Source: an uncultured Bacilli bacterium
GTDB lineage: Bacteria > Bacillota_I > Bacilli_A > RF39 > UBA660
DNA length: 35,228 bases
Assembly: GCA_910586865.1 (NCBI GenBank)
Contig: CAJUIY010000014.1
Span: 1 to 35,228 of the forward strand
Direction: 5' to 3'
The notes under the pieces were generated by a model. The model ran no database searches and was not told the origin of the DNA. It was given only the letters and a program-made list of their open reading frames with translations. Position numbers and translations under genes: made by a program. Positions 22,462-30,326 of this stretch are shown here, one piece after another; positions within the stretch are counted from its first letter, which is position 1; every line of letters begins with the position of its first letter.

Positions 22462-23180
22462 TAATCTTTCATGTTAAAATAAACACTTTGAACATCATCA
22501 ATATCCTCTAGTTGTTCTATTAATTGTAATACTTTTTCTTTATGTTCTTCATCTACCTCTACTTCCATATTAGGAAGATAGGTGACTTCACTTTCTAAAA
22601 AGGTATCTACTCCTATTTCGGAAAGCGCATCTTTTACCTTTAACATATCAGCTGGATCTGTCGTAATCATATAATTTTCTCCATCGTTTACGACATCTAA
22701 TGCTCCCTTATCTAAACTAACTAACATGATATCATCTTCTGGATAAGTGTTTGGAATGACAATAGAACCCTTTCTTTCAAACATATAACTAACCGAACCG
22801 TCGGTACCTAAATTACCACCTTTTTTCGTAAAGGTACTTCTGACAAAAGAAGCCGTTCTATTTTTATTATCGGTAAGACAATCCACCATAACGGCTACTC
22901 CACAAGGTCCATATCCTTCATATCTTATCTGATCATAATGTTCTGCATCCCCTGCTCCTTTTGCTTTATCGATTGCTTTTTGGATATTGTCTTTTGGCAT
23001 ATTGGCGGCTTTTGCTTTTTCTACTACCATACGTAAAGATGCATTTTGCTCAATGTCTGGTGTACCCGATTTTGCAGCTACAAAAATTTCTTTTGCTAAT
23101 TTTTGGAATACTTTGCCTCTAGCAGCATCAATTAATCCTTTTTTTCGATGGATGGTTGCCCATTTTGAATGTCCACTCAT
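22461..23180 (-). CDS. yebC: YebC/PmpR family DNA-binding or ribosome-associated protein
   Basis: The 239-residue protein matches YebC throughout: MSGHSKWATIHRKKG at the start, NMPKDNIQKAIDKAKG, YEGYGPCGVA, NRTASFVRSTFTKKGGNLG and a C-terminal acidic VDEEHKEKVLQLIEQLEDIDDVQ. YebC proteins act as transcription factors, and some help ribosomes through polyproline stretches. ATG 23180 is preceded by GAGGAG; the upstream in-frame extension has no RBS and no family match. It has its own promoter and terminator. Confidence 0.96.
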   Translation of the reverse strand: MSGHSKWATIHRKKGLIDAARGKVFQKLAKEIFVAAKSGTPDIEQNASLRMVVEKAKAANMPKDNIQKAIDKAKGAGDAEHYDQIRYEGYGPCGVAVMVDCLTDNKNRTASFVRSTFTKKGGNLGTDGSVSYMFERKGSIVIPNTYPEDDIMLVSLDKGALDVVNDGENYMITTDPADMLKVKDALSEIGVDTFLESEVTYLPNMEVEVDEEHKEKVLQLIEQLEDIDDVQSVYFNMKD

Positions 23181-23210
23181 ATCAATTCTCCTCTCACATT
23201 TTCTACTGTT

Positions 23211-23239
23211 ATTATAGCACTGATTGAATTTCTTGTAAA
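23211..23239 (-). promoter_or_regulatory. yebC promoter
   Basis: On the minus strand this reads TTTACA (23239-23234), 17 bp, then TATAAT (23216-23211). Confidence 0.75.
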
Positions 23240-23258
23240 TCTGTAATCCCAATAGTAT

Positions 23259-23303
23259 AAAAAAAGCCCTTATTAAGATATTATCTTTTTTAAAGGCTTT
23301 TTC
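23259..23303 (-). terminator. Terminator after the 140-residue gene
   Basis: The outer stem AAAAAGCC / GGCTTTTT and inner AAGAT / ATCTT form a long AT-rich hairpin ending in T on the minus strand. Confidence 0.75.
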
Positions 23304-23307
23304 ACTT

Positions 23308-23730
23308 TTATTTATCTAACATATTTAGTAGATTGATTTTAAACATATCTTTTTCAGGATTGGTTTTAGATACCATAACTCCTTTATAAGTAGAAAGCTC
23401 CGCACGATGACCTTCATTTAGAATTCCTTCTGGAGTAATATTAGTAAGTAGTATTACTTTTTTATCTAAATAAACAGTATAATGTAGTCTAATTTCTCCA
23501 TGTACTTTTGTAAACATTTCATCCGTTGGAAGTTTTAATTCATAAGATACCGTGTGTTTTTTCTCATCTTTTGCTACTTCTTCTCCAAGAAAGTTTCCCT
23601 TTCTAAGTTCTGGATAATAATGGAATGTTAATTTCTTATAAGCTAGCATATTATATTTTCTAACAGATCTTTCTTTTTTTCTAAAATCATTTTCATCTAA
23701 ATATTCAAATATATAAGAATTAATCGTCAT
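23308..23730 (-). CDS. Unknown 140-residue protein behind a consensus promoter
   Basis: This soluble protein is alternating beta and charged, with no signal peptide or membrane segment. Recognisable stretches are IFEYLDENDFRKKERSVRKY, YELKLPTDEMF and LLTNITPEGIL, and I know no family for them. GGGGG precedes the ATG at about 8 nt. The promoter (TTGACA-17-TATAAT) is a perfect sigma-A consensus, so it is probably strongly expressed. It is monocistronic, with its own terminator. Confidence 0.8.
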   Translation of the reverse strand: MTINSYIFEYLDENDFRKKERSVRKYNMLAYKKLTFHYYPELRKGNFLGEEVAKDEKKHTVSYELKLPTDEMFTKVHGEIRLHYTVYLDKKVILLTNITPEGILNEGHRAELSTYKGVMVSKTNPEKDMFKINLLNMLDK

Positions 23731-23780
23731 GTATTCAACCCCCTTAAAATACTATATAATCCCCCAAGTAAAACATACAT

Positions 23781-23809
23781 ATTATATCATAAATTCATGA
23801 AATTGTCAA
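23781..23809 (-). promoter_or_regulatory. Perfect consensus sigma-A promoter
   Basis: On the minus strand this reads TTGACA (23809-23804), a 17-bp spacer, then TATAAT (23786-23781). It is flanked by AAGTAAAA / TTTTACTT arms and begins only 3 bp after the stop codon of the 981-residue gene. Confidence 0.88.
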
Positions 23810-23811
23810 TT

Positions 23812-26757
23812 TTACTTCTTATAAAATACTTTTATGGAATCTGATGAGGATGCTTGGCTATTAGCCATATCTTCAATGATTTGGTCAGCAACTACCTCAT
23901 TGTTACTTTGATTTCCATTCATTGTTTGTTCGCTACCATTTGGATCTGGAAGTGCAGCATCTCCATTAACAGCTCCTGTTGAATCTGTCGTAACATCTTT
24001 TACGGTACTATCTAGATTACCATTGTCATCTTTGAAAGAATCATCAATTATCGTTCCATCTTGTATTGTATTATCATCAGAATCTATTATTGTATCATTA
24101 AAGTGAATATTATCACGAATTAATTGGTTATCATCTCTAAATGTATTGTTGTTCATACTATTATTTTGCTCCACATCAACAAATTCTCCTTCAATTGGTC
24201 CAACTTCTTGTTGATATATAGCTTGTTCCGTATACAATTTTTTACTTTTTCTATCTTTCTGACTGTTTTTACGCTTAACCGTAACTTTATATTTTGGTTG
24301 CTTATTTTCTGATGATTTATTTGTATTATCTTCTACTACGGTTTGTTTAATTTTTTTAATTGCTACTTTGTAATTCTTTTGATTTGAAATATCACGTTTT
24401 TTAGCAATCACATTATAACTATTTTTTGTCTTCAATTCATTAATTACTAAATCTTTTAATTCTTTATAAGAAAGTTCATCATCGGTAGTAACACCATTTA
24501 CCGCAATATGAGCTGCTAATTTATTCTCATAAGATTGAAAACGTTTTTCTACATCTTCATAGACTTTACGATTAATTTCTTTTCTCTCATCAAGACTTAA
24601 TTTGTTTTCAAAATGAAGGTCTTTCGTTAAGATATTCATTGCTTTAATAATTGGAAGTGTAGCTGCTTTATAGGCTTTCATTTCTGAATTTTTTGATAAA
24701 TAATCTTTTCTAACCATTCCATAGAATTGATTAGCAACATATTCTCTAGTAATATCACTGTTATCTTTTAAAGATTTTAGTTTTGTTAACTGTTTTTCGT
24801 AGTTTGTAAGGAACATTTGTCCTTTACTTCCTTCTATTAAACGGTCTTTATTGATCTCTGTTTTGCTAACAATATATGCTTGAACATCTTGTTGAATTCC
24901 TTTTTTGAAAGCTTGAAGAAATTGATCTGCCTTAAAATTATAAGAATCTAAGATATGATTAATCTTTTCTTGACTAATATTATTAACACCAAGATAGAAA
25001 GCAAACACTTCATTCCATGTATGAGCTAATTTTGTTTTTCCTTTTGAGTTTTCTTTGGCAATAGCAGTATTATAATTTCTTAAGAATCCAGATACTCCAC
25101 TAAAGGCATGTTTTTTAGAATCATTGATATTTGCATGAACTAATGCATCTTTTATATTTTTATATTTTTTAGTATGATTTTTATTCTTAGTATGATTCTT
25201 GTTCTTGTTATCATCTAAATGATTAATTTGATTTTCTAAAGTGTTTTTATTTTGGTTAAATAAACCTTTAAATGAATTACCGATATCTTTTGAAAATAAT
25301 CCAACAAAACCAATTACCATCGTAGTAATACTAATTAACAGGAACTTAGTTGCTCTACGTAAGATACCACCTTTTTTCTTTTTGTTTGAATTATCCTTTT
25401 GAACTATTTTTCTAACAATAGGCATTTTTCCTAAGATATTTTTAGCGACATCTTTTCTTTTTCCCCATTTATATTGACGTTTTTCTTTTCTTGACATACT
25501 AGCCAATATTTGTTTTTCTAGTGCCTTTTCATTCCATTTTGTCTGTTTTCTTTTTGCTTTCGATAACCTTCTATCAAGTTTATTTTTTGCTTTTTCATAG
25601 GCTCTTTGATAATCATATTCTGCGTTATGGTGTGCTATATCGCTATCAGTAGCTGCTCTTTGAATTGCTTTCTCATTTTTTGCATTATCTATTTTTTTTC
25701 TATACTTCTTCTGTGCTTTATCAAGTGCATGTTGATACTTTTTCATTGCTTTTATATAAGCTACTCTACAGGCATTGATTGCCTTCATTTCTGCTTCTGT
25801 ATAGAACTTTTTGCCTTCTGTGATATTTCGGTCAAAAGTATCAAGAAGAGCCTTCCATGGGTCTTTTGTACCTTCATCAATATCTGAATCGGATCCACTT
25901 GAGTTATTACCTTGCATTTGAATTGCTTCGTTCATTTTTCGATTGGCATTGTCCATATATGGATATAATTCAGCAAATTCATAATCTGTATAACTAGATA
26001 AGATATTTTTTGCTTCTAATTCTTTCAGTGCTTTATTAATATCGCCATTAATGAAAAAATCTATGTCATCTACTATGATTCCATGTTGTTTCGCTAATTG
26101 GTATAGGATAACCATTGATGTAAAATTCTCATCATCATTTAGGCGATTATATTCCAGTATCGTATTATCTTCTGAAAAAGCATAGAATTTATCTAAGGTT
26201 ACCACTGCAAAATTTATTTTTGGCAAGTTTAAGCTTAATTTTTCTAAAAGTTTATTTAATTCTGCCTGTACATCGAATTCCTCTTCTCCATCATAGTCAT
26301 CCATATCTTCTATGACAGAGAGACCAGTTTCTTCTTCAACTACAGAACCATCATTAGGGATGATACTAGTATTTTCTACTTCTTCCTCATCATCGATAGT
26401 GTCATTCGTATCATTAATATCAAAGAAACTAATCTCTTCCTCATCATCGAAAGTATCATTCGTATCTTCACTTCTAGAAGCTTCTTCCAACTTTTTATAT
26501 TCTATTTCTTCTAAAACCTCTTTTTCTGTTTCTTCAAAATTGTCAGGTGTTGTTCGAATTAAAATATTAAGTTTTTGTAATTCGTTTACATCTTTCACAT
26601 TCTTTTGTGAAAATGCTTCTTTCATAATATCTTGAGTCATCTTTTTATCTTCTGGAAAATGACAATCAAACTTACCGCCATCTTTAAAGTATACATGTAA
26701 ATCTGCCTGATTCTCATTAGCTAATACATTCCAAATTAATCTATCTATTTCTTTCAT
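23812..26757 (-). CDS. Large single-pass membrane protein (981 aa), unknown
   Basis: A soluble N-terminal module (about 1-75) is followed by an acidic low-complexity stretch (about 85-165) that contains a duplicated FDDEEEISFFD-like unit. A helical domain comes next, then a very basic Lys/Arg/Ala-rich coiled region (about 320-455) and one membrane segment (about 468-487). The other half continues with Lys-rich helices and ends in a 150-residue Asp/Asn/Thr-rich disordered tail. There are no catalytic motifs. It starts 14 nt after the 502-residue gene and is in its operon. The topology suggests it links a cytoplasmic module to the envelope. Confidence 0.8.
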   Translation of the reverse strand: MKEIDRLIWNVLANENQADLHVYFKDGGKFDCHFPEDKKMTQDIMKEAFSQKNVKDVNELQKLNILIRTTPDNFEETEKEVLEEIEYKKLEEASRSEDTNDTFDDEEEISFFDINDTNDTIDDEEEVENTSIIPNDGSVVEEETGLSVIEDMDDYDGEEEFDVQAELNKLLEKLSLNLPKINFAVVTLDKFYAFSEDNTILEYNRLNDDENFTSMVILYQLAKQHGIIVDDIDFFINGDINKALKELEAKNILSSYTDYEFAELYPYMDNANRKMNEAIQMQGNNSSGSDSDIDEGTKDPWKALLDTFDRNITEGKKFYTEAEMKAINACRVAYIKAMKKYQHALDKAQKKYRKKIDNAKNEKAIQRAATDSDIAHHNAEYDYQRAYEKAKNKLDRRLSKAKRKQTKWNEKALEKQILASMSRKEKRQYKWGKRKDVAKNILGKMPIVRKIVQKDNSNKKKKGGILRRATKFLLISITTMVIGFVGLFSKDIGNSFKGLFNQNKNTLENQINHLDDNKNKNHTKNKNHTKKYKNIKDALVHANINDSKKHAFSGVSGFLRNYNTAIAKENSKGKTKLAHTWNEVFAFYLGVNNISQEKINHILDSYNFKADQFLQAFKKGIQQDVQAYIVSKTEINKDRLIEGSKGQMFLTNYEKQLTKLKSLKDNSDITREYVANQFYGMVRKDYLSKNSEMKAYKAATLPIIKAMNILTKDLHFENKLSLDERKEINRKVYEDVEKRFQSYENKLAAHIAVNGVTTDDELSYKELKDLVINELKTKNSYNVIAKKRDISNQKNYKVAIKKIKQTVVEDNTNKSSENKQPKYKVTVKRKNSQKDRKSKKLYTEQAIYQQEVGPIEGEFVDVEQNNSMNNNTFRDDNQLIRDNIHFNDTIIDSDDNTIQDGTIIDDSFKDDNGNLDSTVKDVTTDSTGAVNGDAALPDPNGSEQTMNGNQSNNEVVADQIIEDMANSQASSSDSIKVFYKK
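26381..26466. repeat. 32-bp direct repeat inside the 981-residue gene
   Basis: Copies at 26381-26412 and 26435-26466 differ at two positions. They encode the duplicated acidic unit (D/E, Phe/Ile) and indicate a recent in-frame duplication. Confidence 0.8.
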
Positions 26758-26770
26758 TCTTTCTCACTCC

Positions 26771-28279
26771 TTATTTTTCTTTTTTTTCTCCAGTATATTG
26801 ATATCCATTATTTAATAATTCTTTATTATTGTAGCTACTCCATTTTACATCACTGTTGGATGAAGTCTCTATCTTTCTTGTTCTTGTACTCGCATAACAT
26901 ACCGTACCATAAATTCCTTCATCTCTTGTAACTGAAACGGTAGTTGTAGAAATGGTATAACTTGGTATTTGTTTATTTACGGTACTCTTGCAACCTGTTG
27001 TTGTACTACTAACTCTTGACATACTTTTATTGAAAGTATAGACATCATAAATATAATTTGGTAAATTACTACAAGTATCTCCACAATTCGAATCATCAAA
27101 TCCTACATAAATGTATTTTGTATTGATACTATCTGCTGGTGGTGTTCGATAAATTCTTCTACCATTATAAACCCAGTTACCTCGAGTAGATTTTGTATTT
27201 GCAGTAATTCCTACCATACTTTGATAATTGCTATTTAATGGAACTTGATAATAATTGCCATTAATTTTAACATAATCTGTTGTACTACAAGCTTTTTTAG
27301 TCTCTGTAGCTCCTGCTACTAATGTGCTTTTTGCTGCCCGATATACTTTAGGATAACTACCAATTCTCTCTTTTCTTTGAAACAATTTTACCTCTTTTAA
27401 ACAATTGGTATCATTATCTGCACAAGTAGTACTTGTAGTATTACAATCTGTTCTTTGATAATTCGTCCATAAAGACCAATTCGATAGCTTTCCAGCACTA
27501 CTTTTGACATATTTATATACATAAGTCTTAGTATCTTGTTTTTTCTCTTCTTTGCTGGTGTTTTCTTCCTTTTGTTCTTCTTTTTTCTCTTTTACTTGAT
27601 TTTCATCAGAAGGCTTTACACTATCTTTTAATTTATCATTTCTAATACATAAGAAAGTATTGGTACAATAATCATAATGATTCACTTCATAGGTTTTTGA
27701 TTTTGATAATTTATTATTATTTAGATAAATATCTAGTTTATAACTATCTTCTTCTTTTGTAATTTTAACATAAGATTTTTCTAAATCATAATTATCAATA
27801 GAAAGTTTATCAATAATATTTTTTTCTTTTAAATCTTTTAATGTTAAAGAAATCTCATCATCAATCTCTTTTGGAACATTATCACTATTATAATAGGTTA
27901 ACACTTTTTCTTTGATACTCTCAATATCTTTTGTCATATTACTTTCGACTTCTTTATTCTTTACTACGATGTTATCTTTCTCTTCTTTTTTATGAGTATT
28001 TGATAAAATACGGTTTCCAGTGAAGACAAGTAAAGTAATGGCAATCAAAACTAAGAAAATAGTAAGTAATTTATTTCGATTTAGAAGATTTTTAATATCA
28101 AACTTTTGATTGTCATCATATTCATCATAAGTATCATCGTAATCATCATAATCTTCGTAGTCTTCTTCTTGATAATTTGCATACTCTTCTTCGTCTATTT
28201 CATCGACATCTAATTCTTCTTCATCGTAATAATAGTCATCATCATATTCATCATAAGTATATTGATTCTTATCTTTCAT
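26771..28279 (-). CDS. Membrane-anchored Cys-rich extracellular protein (502 aa)
   Basis: The cytoplasmic N-terminus (about 1-57) is almost entirely Asp, Glu and Tyr. One membrane segment (71-87) follows, then a helical/beta region (about 95-220), a Lys/Glu linker (about 225-255) and a C-terminal domain with WSLWT. That domain has multiple Cys (DCNTTSTTCADNDTNC, NCGDTCSN, others) and long Thr/Ser stretches. It is outward-facing and probably disulfide-stabilised. GGGGG precedes the ATG, and a good promoter lies upstream. No known family is recognised; it forms an operon with the 981-residue gene. Confidence 0.8.
   Translation of the reverse strand: MKDKNQYTYDEYDDDYYYDEEELDVDEIDEEEYANYQEEDYEDYDDYDDTYDEYDDNQKFDIKNLLNRNKLLTIFLVLIAITLLVFTGNRILSNTHKKEEKDNIVVKNKEVESNMTKDIESIKEKVLTYYNSDNVPKEIDDEISLTLKDLKEKNIIDKLSIDNYDLEKSYVKITKEEDSYKLDIYLNNNKLSKSKTYEVNHYDYCTNTFLCIRNDKLKDSVKPSDENQVKEKKEEQKEENTSKEEKKQDTKTYVYKYVKSSAGKLSNWSLWTNYQRTDCNTTSTTCADNDTNCLKEVKLFQRKERIGSYPKVYRAAKSTLVAGATETKKACSTTDYVKINGNYYQVPLNSNYQSMVGITANTKSTRGNWVYNGRRIYRTPPADSINTKYIYVGFDDSNCGDTCSNLPNYIYDVYTFNKSMSRVSSTTTGCKSTVNKQIPSYTISTTTVSVTRDEGIYGTVCYASTRTRKIETSSNSDVKWSSYNNKELLNNGYQYTGEKKEK
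28113..28260. repeat. Exact 22-bp direct repeat in the acidic N-terminal coding region
   Basis: The 22 bases at 28113-28134 recur exactly at 28239-28260, both encoding the Tyr-Asp-Glu-Tyr-Asp-Asp-like unit. The surrounding GAT/GAA/TAT codons are also internally repetitive, a slippage-prone segment. Confidence 0.85.
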
Positions 28280-28305
28280 TAGACTCCCCCCTTAAGTTGC
28301 CATAT

Positions 28306-28334
28306 ATAATAACATAAAAAAAGAGAAAAGTCAA
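28306..28334 (-). promoter_or_regulatory. Promoter of the 502-981 residue operon
   Basis: On the minus strand this reads TTGACT (28334-28329), 17 bp, then TATTAT (28311-28306). Confidence 0.75.
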
Positions 28335-28350
28335 ATAAAATCGTTAGATA

Positions 28351-28394
28351 AAAAAACATACTCTCATAAATAATGGAATATGCTTCTTTTTTTA
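28351..28394 (-). terminator. Weak terminator after the amidohydrolase-like gene
   Basis: On the minus strand GCATA and TATGT arms, with interrupted pairing, precede a run of seven T. It is probably the end of the amidohydrolase-like transcript. Confidence 0.45.
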
Positions 28395-28396
28395 GG

Positions 28397-29020
28397 TTAT
28401 TTTTTCTTTTTTTGATAAGTTTCATAATAGTGGTTTGTTTCCATAATCGCTTGCTCCATAGAATGAAGGAATGCCTCTAGTAACGGAATATCCTCTTCGT
28501 TAAGACTTCGGATTCGTCTTTTTACTTCTAACTGAAAAGCATTGGTCAGCAATCCGCATTGTCTTGTTACTTGTCCACCTAAGAATTCCCTCCCTCTATC
28601 TACTGAAAAAGAATTTTTCTCTAAATGATTTTCAAAAATAGTAAGAATTTGATTATCACATAACTTCGTATCATCAGACCAGATACTACAGTCATACTTT
28701 CTACTATTTCTACAACCATGTAAATCAATAATAAGATATTGTGGATTCTTATGAATAAAGTCTATTAATGCTCTTAAGTACGAAGAATGAATAGATGGTA
28801 GTGTCTTTCCGCTTGGATAATTAGGATCATCTAACTCATTATAACATCGAACAAGATAGGAACAATGACATTTATTTGCAATAGTCATAGCAAGTGGTCC
28901 TGTTAAATAATCACTAGCTTTTATTTTTTCTTCTCTTACTTGTCTTACAGCATGAGGGGCCGATATTAAAATAGGAATTTCCCCTCTTTTTAAAAGATAG
29001 TTGCAATCGTTTATCTTCAC
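28397..29020 (-). CDS. N-formylglutamate amidohydrolase-like protein
   Basis: The 207-residue protein has the FGase-family pattern: ILISAPHAV (about 17-25), a central NELDDPNYPS, YLIIDLHGCRNSRKYD (about 95-110) and later RGREFLGG.VTRQCG. The His, Asp and His/Arg residues are candidate metal ligands. Family members cleave N-formylglutamate or related formyl/amide bonds; the substrate here is unknown. It starts with GTG at 29020 and only a weak RBS (AATGGAG). A perfect AGGAGGAG lies about 75 nt upstream with no start codon at the right distance (see findings). Confidence 0.75.
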   Translation of the reverse strand: MKINDCNYLLKRGEIPILISAPHAVRQVREEKIKASDYLTGPLAMTIANKCHCSYLVRCYNELDDPNYPSGKTLPSIHSSYLRALIDFIHKNPQYLIIDLHGCRNSRKYDCSIWSDDTKLCDNQILTIFENHLEKNSFSVDRGREFLGGQVTRQCGLLTNAFQLEVKRRIRSLNEEDIPLLEAFLHSMEQAIMETNHYYETYQKKKK

Positions 29021-29124
29021 TCCATTCTTATCATTTTCTAAAAATATCTTATGATAAATTCTTAATTTTTTTATAATTGTATTTGCTTTGTTCTCCTCCT
29101 AACTTTTCTTTCTTCTAAATCATT

Positions 29125-29178
29125 TTAAAGTAAGCCAAATTTTAAATGATGAAAGAAAAGAATAATACATTTTCTCAT
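29125..29178 (-). CDS. Putative 17-residue leader peptide
   Basis: GAGGTG lies 7 nt before the ATG, and the peptide (MRKCIILFFHHLKFGLL) ends in TAA inside a hairpin. It follows a promoter and precedes the amidohydrolase-like gene. A second frame starting at 29185 overlaps and would end at TGA after 21 residues. This could be a leader peptide or a non-functional ORF. Confidence 0.3.
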   Translation of the reverse strand: MRKCIILFFHHLKFGLL

Positions 29179-29208
29179 TAGACATCACCTCGTCATGTTT
29201 CTTATCTT

Positions 29209-29237
29209 ATCATAGCGTTAAGAAAGTGTCTACACAA
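29209..29237 (-). promoter_or_regulatory. Promoter upstream of the amidohydrolase-like gene
   Basis: On the minus strand this reads TTGTGT (29237-29232), 17 bp, then TATGAT (29214-29209). It lies about 190 bp before the GTG start, leaving an unusually long leader. Confidence 0.6.
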
Positions 29238-29340
29238 ATTAAAAATAGATTTTGATGGATTCTTATCAAATCTTTAATAGAAAAGGAACAATTTATGATA
29301 CAATAAAAGAAAACGTATCCAAAAAGAAAGAAGAATCAAA

Positions 29341-30303
29341 ATGAGAAAGAAGTCAATCCTCTATATTGTGGTTCCTTGTTATAATGAAGAAGAAGTAATC
29401 ACAGAGACAACAGAAGCGTTAAAGAAAAAGTTAGATAGTTTAATAAAAAAGAATCTTATTAGTAGAAAAAGTAAGGTTATGTATGTAAATGATGGTTCAA
29501 AAGATAATACTTGGGAGATAATAAAATCGATTCATAAAAAAGAAAAATATTTTACAGGGATTTCTCTTTCTAGAAATATGGGACATCAAAATGCTTTATT
29601 AAGTGGGTTAATGACTTCTTTAAAATATGCCGATGTAGTAATTAGTATGGATGCCGATTTACAAGATGATATCGATGCTATAGATGCTATGCTTATAAAA
29701 TACTACCAAGGTTGCGATATTGTTTATGGCGTACGTTCCAAAAGAAAAAAAGATACCCTATTCAAAAAAGGAACCGCTCATCTTTTTTACCGGCTAATGA
29801 AATTTATGGGGGCAGATATCATCGTGAACCATGCCGACTTTAGATTGGCGAGTAAAAAAGTTTTAGATGAATTATCTAATTTTCAGGAAGTAAACTTATT
29901 TTTAAGAGGCATCTTCCCTCTTATTGGTTACCATCAAGATATTGTTTATTATGAGCGAAAAGAAAGAAAAGCAGGTGTTAGTAAATACCCATTACGAAAG
30001 ATGATAAACTTTGCATGGAATGGTATTACGTCTTTTAGTATTCAACCTATTCGCATGATATTAGTGCTAGGCATCTTGATTTTTATCATTAGTATTGGAA
30101 TTATCTTTTATTCTTTTATTAGAAAATTAACCGGTAATACGGTAACAGGTTGGACATTTATCGTTTGTTCCATCTGGTTAATCGCAGGTATTCAAATGGC
30201 ATCTATAGGTATGATTGGCGAGTATATAGGAAAAATATACCAAGAAACAAAAAGAAGACCTAGGTATATCATTAGTGAGAATTTATTAGAAAAGAAAAAG
30301 TAA
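29341..30303 (+). CDS. GT2 glycosyltransferase, lipid-phosphate sugar type (GtrB/DPM1-like)
   Basis: This protein of about 320 residues transfers a sugar from a nucleotide donor to a polyprenyl-phosphate at the inner face of the membrane. It has IVVPCYNEEEV (9-19), VNDGSKDNT (49-57), ISLSRNMGHQNALLSG and the DxD motif MDADLQDD (103-110). The GT domain continues to about residue 220, then two C-terminal membrane segments (about 240-260 and 270-290) as in the GtrB/YkoT type. It converges on a GT-C-like gene and shares a terminator with it, so the lipid-linked sugar could be its substrate. The RBS is weak. Confidence 0.9.
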   Translation: MRKKSILYIVVPCYNEEEVITETTEALKKKLDSLIKKNLISRKSKVMYVNDGSKDNTWEIIKSIHKKEKYFTGISLSRNMGHQNALLSGLMTSLKYADVVISMDADLQDDIDAIDAMLIKYYQGCDIVYGVRSKRKKDTLFKKGTAHLFYRLMKFMGADIIVNHADFRLASKKVLDELSNFQEVNLFLRGIFPLIGYHQDIVYYERKERKAGVSKYPLRKMINFAWNGITSFSIQPIRMILVLGILIFIISIGIIFYSFIRKLTGNTVTGWTFIVCSIWLIAGIQMASIGMIGEYIGKIYQETKRRPRYIISENLLEKKK

Positions 30304-30326
30304 GAAAAATTCTGTTCTTACTTTTT
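30295..30326. terminator. Bidirectional terminator between the two glycosyltransferase genes
   Basis: A perfect 12-bp stem AAAAAGTAAGAA / TTCTTACTTTTT closes an 8-nt loop and overlaps both stop codons. Confidence 0.9.

Larger units (their letters stand above)
29021..29340. other. Divergent intergenic region with a possible leader peptide
   Basis: The minus strand holds a promoter (29209-29237), a possible 17-residue ORF (29125-29178), an ATCATTT / AAATGAT hairpin (about 29118-29149) and an orphan AGGAGGAG. On the plus strand no convincing promoter for the GT2 gene stands out. Confidence 0.5.

Noticed and set aside
24124..26635. Plus-strand frames opposite the 981-residue gene
   Set aside because: Their composition (Phe/Ser/Ile runs) mirrors the Lys/Glu/Asp-rich codons of the minus-strand gene. 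They have no RBS.
29121..29185. Reading TGA as Trp in the leader ORF (MSNEKMYYS... to TAG)
   Set aside because: It would give a neat basic peptide, but conserved genes in the window use TGG for Trp and none contains TGA, so a reassigned code is not supported. The start is also too close to its RBS.
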